Assembly: GCA_026874595.1 (NCBI GenBank)
Contig: CM049320.1
Span: 1,104,001-1,168,000, forward strand
DNA: 64,000 bases
Reading direction: 5' to 3'
Source of the DNA: Sipunculus nudus
Taxonomy: Eukaryota; Annelida; Sipuncula; Golfingiida; Sipunculidae
In this document: positions 23,389-33,876 of the stretch, in pieces
Numbering within the stretch: position 1 is the stretch's first letter
How the letters are laid out: every line of letters starts with the position of its first letter
Translations under genes and position numbers: made by a program
The notes under the pieces: generated by a model
The model's input: only the letters and a program-made list of their open reading frames with translations
Database searches by the model: none
What the model was told of the DNA's origin: nothing

Positions 23389-24155
23389 GATAGTGAAGTG
23401 TTTCTCACCTACTAATTATTCAAAACCGAGCAGCTCATATAGAAACAAGAACCATCGATATATCTATACCTTCATCATATCTTATAGGAAGAATGAACTG
23501 GTTGACCGTGGACAAATGTTACCGCTAATTTTATTAGTTTTGGTTTTTAAATGTTTTTCTGGCCAAGCACCAAAGCCTTTAATCAGTTTTTATTTTTAAT
23601 TTAGCGAGAACCCATAGATACAAAACAAGGGGGACTTCTAATAATAATTTGCCTATACCAAAACCAAAGTCTGAACATTACAAATCTACGTTTGCCTATT
23701 CTGGACCTTTCCAGTGGAACAAACTGCCAGCTCATATCCGAATCCTTACGTCACTTCCCTAATTAAGAGAGAGTTAAAGCATTTTTTCTCCAAGTCTTAA
23801 TACTGAATAATCTGCATTCTTACTTTCGTGAATCACATCAACTCTTATAGTTTAAATTTATTTTTTTACATATGGATATTATCCGATATTTAATATTATG
23901 GACTGTGTATATGAGTTACATGTGATTGTTTTTACTTATCATGTTTCGCAGATCCGTTAATAGTATCAGGTAGGATTTTAGTATTTTATTTAATATATCT
24001 TAGTATACACGTTGTAGTTCATATTCACCTCACTGCCTATATATATATTCTATGATATACTTCTGTTGTAATAATGTATGTGCAACTTTAACAGGACCCA
24101 GCTGAAAAACAGCATTATGCTGAATGGGCTTTCCTGATAAAATATATTTGTAATC
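23389..24155 (+). pseudogene. CR1-type LINE, C-terminal RT part and 3' end
   Basis: Beyond the last 54-bp unit the LINE resumes. Frames read NWLTVDKCYR, then RTHRYKTRGTSNNNLPIPKP, YKSTFAYSGPFQWNKLPAHI and RILTSLP, which is the conserved ORF2 C-terminus of CR1-like LINEs (SGPxxWNxLP). About 300 bases of 3' sequence follow, with GGACCCAGCTGAAAAACAGC and a final CCTGATAAAATA, typical of the CR1-like 3' end. Confidence 0.8.
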
Positions 24156-24464
24156 AAACTTTAAGTCACACTTCGCACAGTGTTAACCTGATTCTGCCAT
24201 CTTACATGCCATCCTTCACGCACACCAGCATTAAAAAGAAGTGAATGTTTTCAATAGTAAGGCTGTTATATCAGAAACACGATTGTGCAGAAAACAAAAC
24301 CAGAATAATATAGGAAAATGCCGGGAAAGTATAAGAAATCTTAAACCATTTATTATTGGAAAATATATTATATACAGGGAGTCCTTGGAGCACCACCTGT
24401 AAAATATTTCGGAAAGGCGTTATTTCGGAAAGGCGTTATTACGAGCCCTGTATATATTAATACA
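24156..24464. other. Gap between LINE and next array
   Basis: No gene seen. A short direct repeat of TTTCGGAAAGGCGTTATT occurs twice near 24410-24440. Confidence 0.5.
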
Positions 24465-25665
24465 TATGTATAAGATCATGGTGTGCTCGCGACGTGTTAA
24501 AGCATGTTTAAGGTCACTGTGTGCCCGCGATGTGTATAAACATAAGATATCTATGTGCCCGAAATGTGTATAAACATGTATCAGATGACGTCGTGCTCGC
24601 CATGTGTTTTAAACATGTTTAAGATCACTTTGTGCCCGTGATGTGTATAATTATATAAAAGATTACGCTGTGTCCTCGATGTATATAAACAAGTATAAGA
24701 TCACGTAGTGCTCGCCATGTGTTTTAAATATGTTTAAGATCACTGTGTGCCCGCGATGTGTATGAACATATATAAGATCTCTGTGTGCCCGCAATGTGTA
24801 TAAAAATGTATAAGATTACGTCGTGCTCGCCATGTGTTTTAAACATGTTTAAGATTACTGTGTGCCCGCGATGTGTATAAACATGTACAAAATCACTGTG
24901 TGCCCGCGATGTGTATAAACATGTATAAGATCACGTCGTGCTCGCCATGTGTTTTAAATATGTTTAAGATCATTGTGTGTGTCCGCGATGTGTATAAACA
25001 TATACAAGATCTCAGTGTGCCCGCAATGTGTATATACATGTATAAGATCACGTCGTGCTCGCCATGTGTTTTAAATATGTTTAAGATCACTGTGTGCCCG
25101 CGATGTGTATAAACATACATAAGATCTCTGTGTGCCCGCAATGTGTATAAACATGTACAAGATTACGTCGTGCTCGCCCTGTGTTTTAAACATGTTTAAG
25201 ATCACTGTGTGCCCGCGATGTATATAAAAATATATAAGACCACTTTGTGCCCGTGATGTTTATAATTATATATAAGATTACATTGTGTCCTCCATGTACA
25301 TAAACATGTATAAGATCACGTCGTGCTCGCCATGTATTTTATATATGTTTAAGATCACTGTGTGCCCGCGATGTGTATAAACATGTACAAGATCTCAGTG
25401 TGCCCGCAATGTATATAAATATGTATAAGATCACGTCGTGCTCGCCACGTGTTTTAAATATGTTTAAGATCGTTGTGTGTGCCCGCGATGTGTATAAACA
25501 TATACAAGATCTCAGTGTGCCCGCAATGTGTATAAACATGTATAAGATCACGTCGTGCCCGCCATGTGTTTTAAATATGATTAAGATCACTGTGTGCCCG
25601 CGATGTGTATTAACATATACGAGATAACTGTGTGCCCATGATGTGTATAAACATGTATATACCCA
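24465..25665. repeat. 38-40-bp minisatellite with higher-order order
   Basis: About 30 subunits of 38-40 bp alternate between three types: one with AAGATCACTGTGTGCCCGCG, one with AAGATCTCAGTGTGCCCGCA, and one with AAGATCACGTCGTGCTCGCC followed by ATGTGTTTTAAATATG. The types follow each other in the same order many times, a higher-order unit of roughly 116 bp. Frames that read through it are by-products. Confidence 0.9.
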
Positions 25666-26224
25666 TATAAACATACGCCGGCACACACACTACACATATC
25701 GAAATGCGTTATGGCTCGGCAGATCACTTTGCAAGCACTTATGAATTCAGTATGATAGCAATGCTATTTTAACTGTGTGCGTTATTTTCATGAAATTGTC
25801 GCCCGTGGACTGTATACAATATCTCTCACATCGATCACTCTTTGGAAACAGCGCACTAAATTACATTTTATTTGAATGCTGGCATGAACATATTTTAATA
25901 TTTAATTCCAATATAATGTACGGTTTTGGTTATTTACCGTGTCTTAGAACAGTTTGCATTAGAATTCATGAAGTTGCAGAGGAATTTGACAAGCTCCGCT
26001 GTGGTGTTTTGTGAAATTATATGAAATGTTGACAGATTTGTTGTGATCACTTCATTGTTCGTTACTTCTGCTATTAGCATGGAATAAAATAAAGATAAAA
26101 AATATGAATACGGGTATCAATTTTTATATTCTAATATATTTATATATATTTAAATATTCCTCCACATTATATACCTTGTCAAGTCTTATCTTCAATGTTT
26201 ATCGCAAAACTTGTGATTTTTTAA
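25666..26224. other. No feature recognised
   Basis: A frame of 79 codons (25775-26014) has no features of a known family and is not called. The rest is AT-rich. Confidence 0.4.
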
Positions 26225-26645
26225 TCTACTACTCTTCTCACGCAGTGGTTATAAAGAAGTCGTCCGAGATATAGTTTTTTGGGTACCGCTGCATTCTATG
26301 GCAAGGTTCTCTGGGCAGGAACACCTCGGTACGCACAGAGCAAAGATTTGTTATCACACCATTGATATTGCATAGTGTATCCAGTCCAAAGTTCTATTTC
26401 ACCCGGACACAAGCTCTCATTGGTCTGATTCTTGGCCTTATACCAAAACGTGTGTTATATCAGACCAACGGGAGCGGTTGTCGTATGCTTAAAATTTGGA
26501 CTGGATAGAACGCTCTCAGTGGGCTGATTACAATATTTTGCTCTTTGCGCACCCTGGTGTTCCTGCCCGGAGAACCGTGCCATAGAAAGCAGCGGTGTCT
26601 TGGACGACTGCAGTGTATAACCGCTGTGTGAGGAGCGTTACAATT
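26225..26645. mobile_element. Foldback element, about 420 bp
   Basis: Left arm blocks AGTCGTCCGAGATA, TACCGCTGCATTCTATGGCA, AGGTTCTCTGGGCAGGAACA and CAGAGCAAAG are repeated in inverted order at the right end (TTTGCTCTTTGCG, GTGTTCCTGCCCGGAGAACC, TGCCATAGAAAGCAGCGG, TCTTGGACGACTG). The arms are about 200 bp each with around 15-20 percent mismatch, leaving a small centre near 26435. No coding frame is present. A non-autonomous foldback transposon is the likely origin. Confidence 0.8.
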
Positions 26646-26874
26646 GAGTGTTACCAACACCGCAGGTACTGTGGTCCGACACTTCCCTTGGAAGTGACAA
26701 TCTGACTTGTCTTAACTTAAGAAAATCAATTTATAAATCACGTGATAACAACATGCTCCGCATTAGTCAGAGTCCTAGATATGACGGATCGTACATAATA
26801 CTCCAGCAAGATTAAACTGTGGTAGACTATGTATCATGGTCTCCACAATTATGATTAGTATAATTAATTATTAA

Positions 26875-27838
26875 TTATTCATATGTGATAGGAATTTGGG
26901 GATATTTAAAACGCCACAGGATCCCACCACAGAGTTTGTTGACCCTGTTTGTGTCTGACAGAAGAATGTTTTTTGCCCAACGATTGTGGTCAGTTTTTGA
27001 CTTGATGATCGGTCTCACGCGGCGTCTTTTTGCGGTTGGAACTAAATTATTTAATAACCACGCGTGGAGAAGGACCGGCAGATCATCTATATCTATGTGT
27101 TTGTAGATCTGGTTAGTGTAAGTCACGGGGTCGTTCATGAAATCCTCATGTTTTACAGTCAGAACCCGCCCGCGGTATTGAGGCGGAAGTCTATCTACAT
27201 TTTGTAGATTTTCAATCATTAATCTGCACTGAAGCTCGATTTCCTTAAAAGGGTCACGATTAGATGCATCAGCTAACATTTTATCTCCCGCGTCCCGATG
27301 ACTTATAAATATATTCCTTGGATCCTCAATATAATGGACGACTTTGATGTTGGAATCTCTGTCCAGAAGTTCTCTCACTGTTTCCATTGAGACACGTTCT
27401 GTTTTTACTGCGTGTATTTGTTGGTGAGCGCAATCCGCGTCCACAAACTTGAAACATCGTCTTACTCTGTTAGCCATGTCTTTCATACATTTCCTGTGGC
27501 AGCTGACATTTTGAGCGAAGCATTCGTCACCAACGTGATCCATCACGTGACTATTCGTGACACTGCTGACCTTGCCTCTCTCTGCCCGCCAGTAACATGT
27601 GCTCATCTGATGAAGTTCAAGATTAGGGCATGAGTGACAGCGCTGGGACCTCTCCCTCTCTAAACTAAACCTTCCACGGAAGTTCTTGGGTAGACATTGC
27701 CTCAGTCTATCCGACCACAAGCTCTCCTCAATACCATCGTTTGTTAATACTTCCAGCGGGAGCGTTAGAGAACTTGGATTTGACAGTATGCTTGACAGGA
27801 AGTACACTGTATTCTGCAGCTCCGCACTGGCTGATTTC
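26875..27838 (-). CDS. Sulfotransferase-like locus, C-terminal exon B
   Basis: This exon encodes the C-terminal two thirds of a carbohydrate sulfotransferase-like protein: a Cys-rich region (RCHSCP, CHRKC), IHAVKTERVSMETVRELL, the 3'-phosphate-binding block HYIEDPRNIFISHR, and KHEDFMNDPVTY. The usual first Arg of R-D-P-R is Glu here, while the Ser-Arg at the end is kept. The acceptor TTATTTCCAG before 27838 (minus) is phase 2. With exons 38902-38952, 37760-37886 and 33483-33732 it gives 1392 coding bases, a whole number of codons. No PAPS-loop exon lies between it and the sister exon at 28683-29655, so it probably shares the upstream exons or is a partial duplicate. Confidence 0.82.
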
Positions 27839-28682
27839 CTGGAAATAAACAAATATTATACAGTCCGTATGTTGTATTAGTGAGACTCTTCTACGGTAGC
27901 AGAGTAATTAATATTTGTGTAACATATTTTATCCCTTTTACAAGGTCAAAAACCAGACAGGTGAATCTTATGATAATGTTCAGTTTTCTTCTCGATTGAT
28001 GAGTTGAGAATGTTCCTTTAACAATAGGTGCCTCTTGCCAGTGTCCTCTAGGTGTGTTCCCATACAGGGGTTATTGTTCCCCAGTAAGTGTTGATATGAT
28101 ACCTGTTTTATGTTCAGATTGGTAACAATGAGCCATGATGTCACAATGTCAATGGCCCATCTATTATTTATATATACTTATATTTTCCCAAGGTATTTCT
28201 AGTATTCACCGTCTTCATTGCATAAACACCTTTGTCGCAGTTCTCTATTGCAGACCAGAACGTCTAAAGTACTCGTCTCATATAGATTGTATACAGATAC
28301 AGGTGTGGTCCATTTGAACATATTATATTTGATTATCATGTTTTTGATGGTGCTGCATACCGGAAATGTCATCTCACTAACTGCTACTCCACGTCTTGCC
28401 CCAACCCTAAATATCTGATATCACCCTGCCCTAAAAATACTCAAACAGCACATTAAAAATTGTCAACACGATTTTGGTAAATAAGTATATTTATTATTTA
28501 TTTGTTAAAGTAAACATAAAAGGTATTGTTAGGTTTTTACAAAGTGGGGTATTTTCTCTGTCTAATGCATTCTTCATCTAAAAGATAAATCAAAAGCACG
28601 AATAAAAACATCTATGATGACAAATTTCAATGCTGCAAGCACTTAAGAATGTCGAAATTGATCCCACTAAATGATAATGTCC
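27839..28682. other. Sequence between the two C-terminal exons
   Basis: No PAPS-loop exon or signal-anchor exon is seen in this stretch on the minus strand. A TTTATT run at about 28487-28502 (AATAAA on the minus strand) lies some 190 bases past the stop of exon C and could be its poly(A) signal. Confidence 0.5.
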
Positions 28683-29655
28683 CTAATATATTGTAGGGAA
28701 AGATGTATAACTATAACGTTGGAGGACTTGGCTGCATATCTCGTTAACTCTTTGTGTATCTGAAAGGAGTATGTTCTTAACCCAGTGGCTGGTTTCATCT
28801 CTTGAGTCTGTATGTGCGGGTTTAAGCAAACGTCTTTTTGACGCCGGTACTAGCGTCCTCAATATCCAAGCGTGAGTGAGCACCGGGAGTTCAAGGCCGA
28901 TGTGGGAGTAGATTGCTTCTGCGGACGTTACTGGGTCATTCATGAAATCCTCATGTTTAACAAGTAAAATGCGCCCTGGGTATTTTGCCTCAAGTTTTTC
29001 TGCCATGTTTAGATTTTCGACCATGAATTGGCACTGGAGTTGCATTTCTCTAAATGAATCGTTCCTAGACACATCGGCTAACATCCAGTCTCCACCCTCC
29101 TGATGTGTGATGAATATGCTTCGTGGGTCTATGACGTAGTGAACAATTTTGATATTAGAGTCTCTCTCCAAAAGCTGGATGGCTGAATCCATTGTTAATC
29201 GCACCGTCTTTAGTGCATGTAACGGCTGGTCGGCACAGCCGGAATCGACATAATTGAAACACTTCCTTAGGCTATTCGCTGCTACAATTAAACAGTTCCT
29301 GTGACAACTGGTCTTTGAAGAGAAGCAATCACTGCCCTCGTGATCCATCACGTGACTGTCTGTAGTATTGTAACCCTTGACCTTTTCCTCTTCCAAGTAA
29401 CACCTGCTCAGCTGGTGGAAGTTGGGTTCAGGAAGACATGCACGGCATTTCTCATTTCTATGTGAGACCAAGCTAAAAGTCTCTTGGCGATGACGGTTTG
29501 ATAAAACCAGACATTTTTTAATCTCTATAGCCCATCGGCTCTGCCATATGTAATCGTTTGCCAGTATTTCCAGAGGAAGAGTATTAGAACTTGGGTTTGA
29601 CAGGATGGTTGTTAGGTAATGCAAAATATTCTCGACCTCAGCCTGTGGTAATTTG
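28683..29655 (-). CDS. Sulfotransferase-like locus, C-terminal exon C
   Basis: Homologous to exon B over its whole length: LPLEILANDYIWQS, KCRACLPEP, DHEGSDCF, CHRNC, LHALKTVRLTMDSAIQLL, HYVIDPRSIFITHQEGGD, and KHEDFMNDPVTS. The 3'-phosphate block reads V-I-D-P-R where the family has V-R-D-P-R, and the Ser-Arg after it is His-Gln, so PAPS binding may be altered. The acceptor GTTTTCAG before 29655 (minus) is phase 2 and matches the donor at 33483. The joined gene has 1401 coding bases, 466 residues, normal for the family. It is nearest to the shared upstream exons. Confidence 0.87.
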
Positions 29656-30294
29656 CTGAAAACAAAACACAATAACCAAAATAACATTAGTCAAGTTTAT
29701 TATTACATGCAAACGATTCGAATCCGCAATATTAAGTTAATACGCGTGTTTTAATCAATTCCTAATTCAGAATAACAGTTATATTTTACACTCCACAGAG
29801 GGACATTTTCAATCGAAATAATGTATTTTACTCAGTTTGGCTTGTTTTATTATGTAGTTTTAAACATAAGACATAACATAATAAAAATCCAAGAAAATTA
29901 CGAAGATTTCCATGAATGGCGTAAAATGAGCAAAAATCATTAATTTTTCATCTTAGCGTTGCAGTTTGGTATCTTATACTAGGTCATTAAGTCCACAGAA
30001 ACAAAATCAAATATTGTTATGCAGCCATGTGACTAGCTTTTCCAGTATGGCGTCCGAAATGGCTGTCCATTGCATGCCATTTACACCAACGTGCTTTCAC
30101 ATCCTGTTAAAGTATTCCTATAATTTCGGTGTCTATACCCAATGTTTCAAGGATTTAACAAATTTGTTCATTGGTCAAATACGGGTGAAACTCCAGTAAT
30201 CTAGAAAATAAATAAAAAAAAAAGAAATGCTAGATGCGTCCAAGCTGGCCACTGAATGGCAAGACACCATGCATTCCCATTTTTTTTAGTATAT
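29656..30294. other. Intron, no other feature seen
   Basis: AT-rich intronic sequence between exon C and the 17-bp array. No gene was found on either strand. Confidence 0.5.
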
Positions 30295-31235
30295 TTTGAG
30301 GTTGACCGTTGTTTTAGGTTTACCGTTGTTTGGGGTTCGCCCTTGTTTGAGGTTCAGCGTTGTTTGAGGTTCAGCGTTGTTTGGGGTTTACCGTTGTTTG
30401 AGGTTTACCGTTGTTTGAGGTTCAGCGTTGTTTTAGGTTCACCGTTGTTTTAGGTTCAACGACGTTTTAGTTTTACCGTTGTTTGAGGTTCACCGTTGTT
30501 TAAGGTTTACCGTTGTTTGGGGTTCACCGTGGTTTTAGGTTCACCGTCGTTTTAGTTTTACCGTTGTTTGAGGTTCAGCGTTGTTTGAGGTTTACCGTTG
30601 TTTGAGGTTTACCGTTGTTTAAGGTTAACCGTTGTTTAAGTTCACCCTTGTTTGAGGTTCAGCGTTGTTTGGGGTTTACCGTTGTTTGAGGTTTACCGTT
30701 GTTTGAGGTTTACCGTTGTTTTAGGTTTACCGTTGTTTAAGTTCACCCTTGTTTGAGGTTCAGCGTTGTTTGGGGTTTACCGTTGTTTGAGGTTTACCGT
30801 TGTTTGAGGTTTACCGTTGTTTTAGGTTTACCGTTGTTTAAGTTCACCCTTGTACGAGGTTCAGCGTTGTTTGGGGTTTACCGTTGTTTGAGGGTTACCG
30901 TTGTTTGGGGTTTACCGTTGTTTGAGGGTTACCGTTGTTTGGGGTTTACCGTTGTTTGAGGTTTACCGTTGTTTGGGGTTTACCGTTGTTTGAGGTATAC
31001 CGTTGTTTGGGGTTCACCGTTGTTTGGGGTTTACCGTTGTTTAAGTTCACCGTTGTTTGGGGTTTACCGTTGTTTGAGGTTTACCGTTGTTTGAGGTTCA
31101 CCGTTGTTTGAGGTTTACCGTTGTTTGAGGTTTACCGTTATTTGAGGCTCAGCGTTGTTTTAGTTTTACCGTTGTTTGAGGTTCAGCGTTGTTTGGGGTT
31201 TACCGTTGTTTGAGGTTTACCGTTGGGTTTAAGGG
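30295..31235. repeat. 17-bp minisatellite
   Basis: About 55 copies of a 17-bp unit (TTTACCGTTGTTTGAGG with TTCAGC, TTCACC and TTTTAGG variants), inside the large intron of the minus-strand sulfotransferase locus. Frames reading through it are not genes. Confidence 0.95.
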
Positions 31236-31365
31236 TTTAAGAGGAATTTAAGACTTAGTACATGTGCCTTTCGTAACCAGGTTGTCTTAAATATCAAATT
31301 TGTGTGATTGCATCAGGCGCAGATAATTTTTGTTTTCTTGGGTACCGCTGTTACTGCTCTTCTCC

Positions 31366-31409
31366 TGTTTTTTTTTTTTTTTTTTTTTTTTTGGGGGGGG
31401 GGGGGGGGA
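31366..31409. repeat. Poly-T then poly-G tract
   Basis: About 25 T bases are followed by about 16 G bases. Confidence 0.9.
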
Positions 31410-31454
31410 GTTAACGGCCTCAATGTCTTGCTGTCTTATCTAATTCTTTATCCA

Positions 31455-31520
31455 AATTTGTACATCTGCAGAGTTATGTTTCGGTTTGGGACCACAGTGC
31501 GTTTGGGACCGTTTTTCTCC
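31455..31520 (-). mobile_element. SINE tail fragment
   Basis: TACATCTGCAGAGTTATGTT and TCGGTTTGGGACCAC match the 3' part of the tRNA-derived SINE seen in full at 50163-50560 (read inverted) and the copy at 32640-32960. Confidence 0.55.
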
Positions 31521-32639
31521 CCTCTCTGGCTTATATCGTGCTTGATCGTCGCGTGAACCCGTGGTCGCTTTAGGATGATTTCAGTGTTGATGTTGCTGGT
31601 CTTGAAAGTCAGGTACTTGCTGCGCCTGAGATATCCATCAGCGTGACACGTCCCGTCAGTACTCTGTTCCGACACCTCTGCCCGCCTATTTTTTCGCGAT
31701 ATTTCTTTGAAATATACTTTGTTTGGCACCACAAATTAATTTTTATCAAAGGAAGTAGTGTGATGAACTAAAAATTTATGAATTAAACAAGCATGGAATA
31801 AATATATTTACTTTGCAACGCCTAGGACGGTGTTGACCTGTCTAGAAAGAGGTGCAAACATACCATCAGTTTACAAGTGGCCATATCTGCTTATCCTTGC
31901 GATGTAGGAGGGACATATGTGTGACGTCATCAACACAAACCGTCAAATGAATGAAGTTTAACATCGTCGTCAGGTGGTCACTGATATATGGCAAGACCGT
32001 TTATATCTTCAGTCATATTTCTTTCTTAATTAAATATATGAAATCCATACGCGGGTATTTTTTTTGCTGTTAGATAATCGCTACATGTGTCTGATTTGCC
32101 TCTGAGGCAAATAAGGGTAAACTTTAGTGCATTGCATAATATGTATCACGAAAATTTAGGTGGACAGGGATAGTGTAATGGAGTATAGTGAAGCTGAATG
32201 TTTTAATCATTGCCCCGATGCTCCGGTCTTCAGCCTTGTCTAAAAGCTCAGGATCGCAATACATGTCATAATAAGAAAGAATCACCTCAGACTACACTTT
32301 AGGAAGCTTTCTAATCATAAAACTTGCTTCTTGTACAGTCCAGTTCCATGGTCAATAGAACAGGGTGATCGGGACAATTGCCTTGTACACTTTAATCCAT
32401 GCAACCAGCAGACTCAGTTTTAACAATGCCAAGTGGCAACCGAATTTCCAAATGATTATCCAAGGGGCCTCCCTACTGACCATGTCAGTTGCCTCGGTCA
32501 GGTTTAAGTAGAATGCATACACGTACTTGCTTCCTAGTCCTTTTCTTGCATGTGACGGACTCCCAATGTCTGTATCTTTTGATTTTTGGTGGAGGTAACC
32601 GCATCAAATGTTTTGCAGTCTTATCTAGGGTTAATTACT
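31521..32639. other. Intron sequence, nothing recognised
   Basis: No coding exon or named repeat was seen in this part of the sulfotransferase intron. Confidence 0.4.
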
Positions 32640-32960
32640 AATATAAGTATGTACATCTGCAAAGTTCTGTTTCGGTTTGGGACCACGTGACAAGGCGAAA
32701 GCACTCGCTTCCTATCATGGTATTTTTTATCCTGATGTCAATAATGCTCCGTGTCTACCGCACCTCCTGAAAATGGGTGTGCAATCAACCCAAATGTTGG
32801 GTTATACTACCCAGGATCTACGGAAAGGCGCACTCATTTGTGATTGATACACGGCTCGGAGCACAGCTTTCCCATAAAGCCTGCAGAGCGCTCGACCTAT
32901 GCTGGAGCCTTGTCCGAGATTTCAGCTTACGAAATTCTGGATCCCTGTTTTAGACTATTA
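32640..32960 (-). mobile_element. tRNA-derived SINE copy, diverged
   Basis: Read on the minus strand it starts with a tRNA-like head (CATAGGTCGAGCGCTCTGCA) and goes through AGTGCGCCTTTCCGTAGATC and ATGATAGGAAGCGAGTGC to CCCAAACCGAAACAGAACTT. The tail blocks match the SINE at 50163-50560. The B box is degraded. Confidence 0.6.
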
Positions 32961-33482
32961 GGATTGTTAAGCTATATATTGCACCGACTTTAAAATCTAA
33001 GTATTGTAGGTGGCACAAAAGATGCTTTTGAAAATTGATCTGTAGAAAGTTACCACCATTCCACCATTCAGCCCCACAAACACCCTAAAACAATTAAATA
33101 TGGACCCTACTCCCTAGCCCAGGTGTCAAGCCTTCCTTGTACCATATGCGCTAAGGTCTGCTCTGGATTGACCTTTCATGCGCATGCGCATAAGTCCGGC
33201 TCAACCAGTGATTGATGTGATCTGCCGGGTCGTTCGTTCACATCTAAGACTGCTGCGCCCAGAGCAGAATCCTTGTATGTAATGTCCACAGGCAATATTA
33301 AGATAATATTACATTTATGTGCGGAAGTGTGTATGAAATATAACAGGTATTTATGACAAGCGCATAAATGTTTTTGCTTCGGCCGGGGATGTGAAACGGG
33401 TTTGCTGAGACATTTAATGGCCATGACCTTCTAATACCGATTTAGAAGGAAATAAAATTATTTAAAATATGACGAAACCTAC
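32961..33482. other. Intron sequence, nothing recognised
   Basis: No exon or repeat recognised. The minus-strand donor of the exon at 33483-33732 reads GTAGGT at its right edge. Confidence 0.4.
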
Positions 33483-33732
33483 CGTCTCTGCCCATCAGAA
33501 TCATAGAAGATATCCAGCGGTTTATGGGATCCCAGAAAACCGTAAATATGCTGTAGAATGGGTTCCATGATGTCATACCAGTAGCAGGCGTCTTCGTTCT
33601 GGTTGAAGATTTCCCCAACAAACGTTGAGCTGAGTGACGTATAGGCGATAATTATTACCTTTCTCGGCCACCTCGGTGTCGATAGCATGACGGGCTCTGG
33701 AGCCCTGGATGTCCCGCCACTTCTAATTGAAA
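33483..33732 (-). CDS. Sulfotransferase-like locus, 5'-PSB exon
   Basis: The exon encodes RWPRKVIIIAYTSLSSTFVG, EIFNQNEDACYWYDIMEPIL and QHIYGFLGSHKPLDIF, aligning with the TYPDRGSSFLGSLF..CYWYEPDQGILQHIY exon of gene A. The canonical loop residues are eroded: Thr-Ser-Leu-Ser-Ser-Thr-Phe in place of T-R-S-G-S-S-F. The donor GTAGGT leaves phase 2 and fits both downstream exons (29655 and 27838). The acceptor is best placed at TTTAATAG, before 33732, giving phase 1 to match the exon ending at 37760; an AG 10 bases later gives the wrong phase. Confidence 0.8.
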
Positions 33733-33876
33733 CTATTAAAGTTAAATAAAAATGTTATTATAATATATACAGTTCACAATGACGATATACACTATCATAA
33801 CTAACACAATAAACCTCCGGATTATGACCACCATGGGGACGTCGATAAATTGGTCATTGTATTGAGGTGATCGTCT

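Larger units (their letters stand above)
8946..24155 (+). mobile_element. Old CR1-type LINE, disrupted by nested insertions
   Basis: Collinear pieces of one plus-strand CR1-like non-LTR element can be followed across 15 kb: ORF1 with a PHD finger and an SGNH esterase block (9533-10600), endonuclease (about 10895-11426), endonuclease-RT linker and RT (17155-18550), the RT end (18800-18900 and 23375-23800) and a 3' end with CCAGCTGAAAAACAGCATTATG and TTTCCTGATAAAAT (24090-24150). PHD plus esterase ORF1 proteins are known from CR1-like elements. Many stops and shifts show it is long dead. The pieces are separated by an L1/Tx1-type LINE, a MITE-like element and a minisatellite. The 5' limit is uncertain. 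Confidence 0.8.

Noticed and set aside
25775-26014. 79-codon plus-strand frame
   Set aside because: No recognisable family or splice signals.
33711-33722. Acceptor TTTCAATTAG for the PAPS-loop exon
   Set aside because: It would give phase 2, which does not match the phase-1 donor of the anchor exon; the AG ten bases upstream fits.
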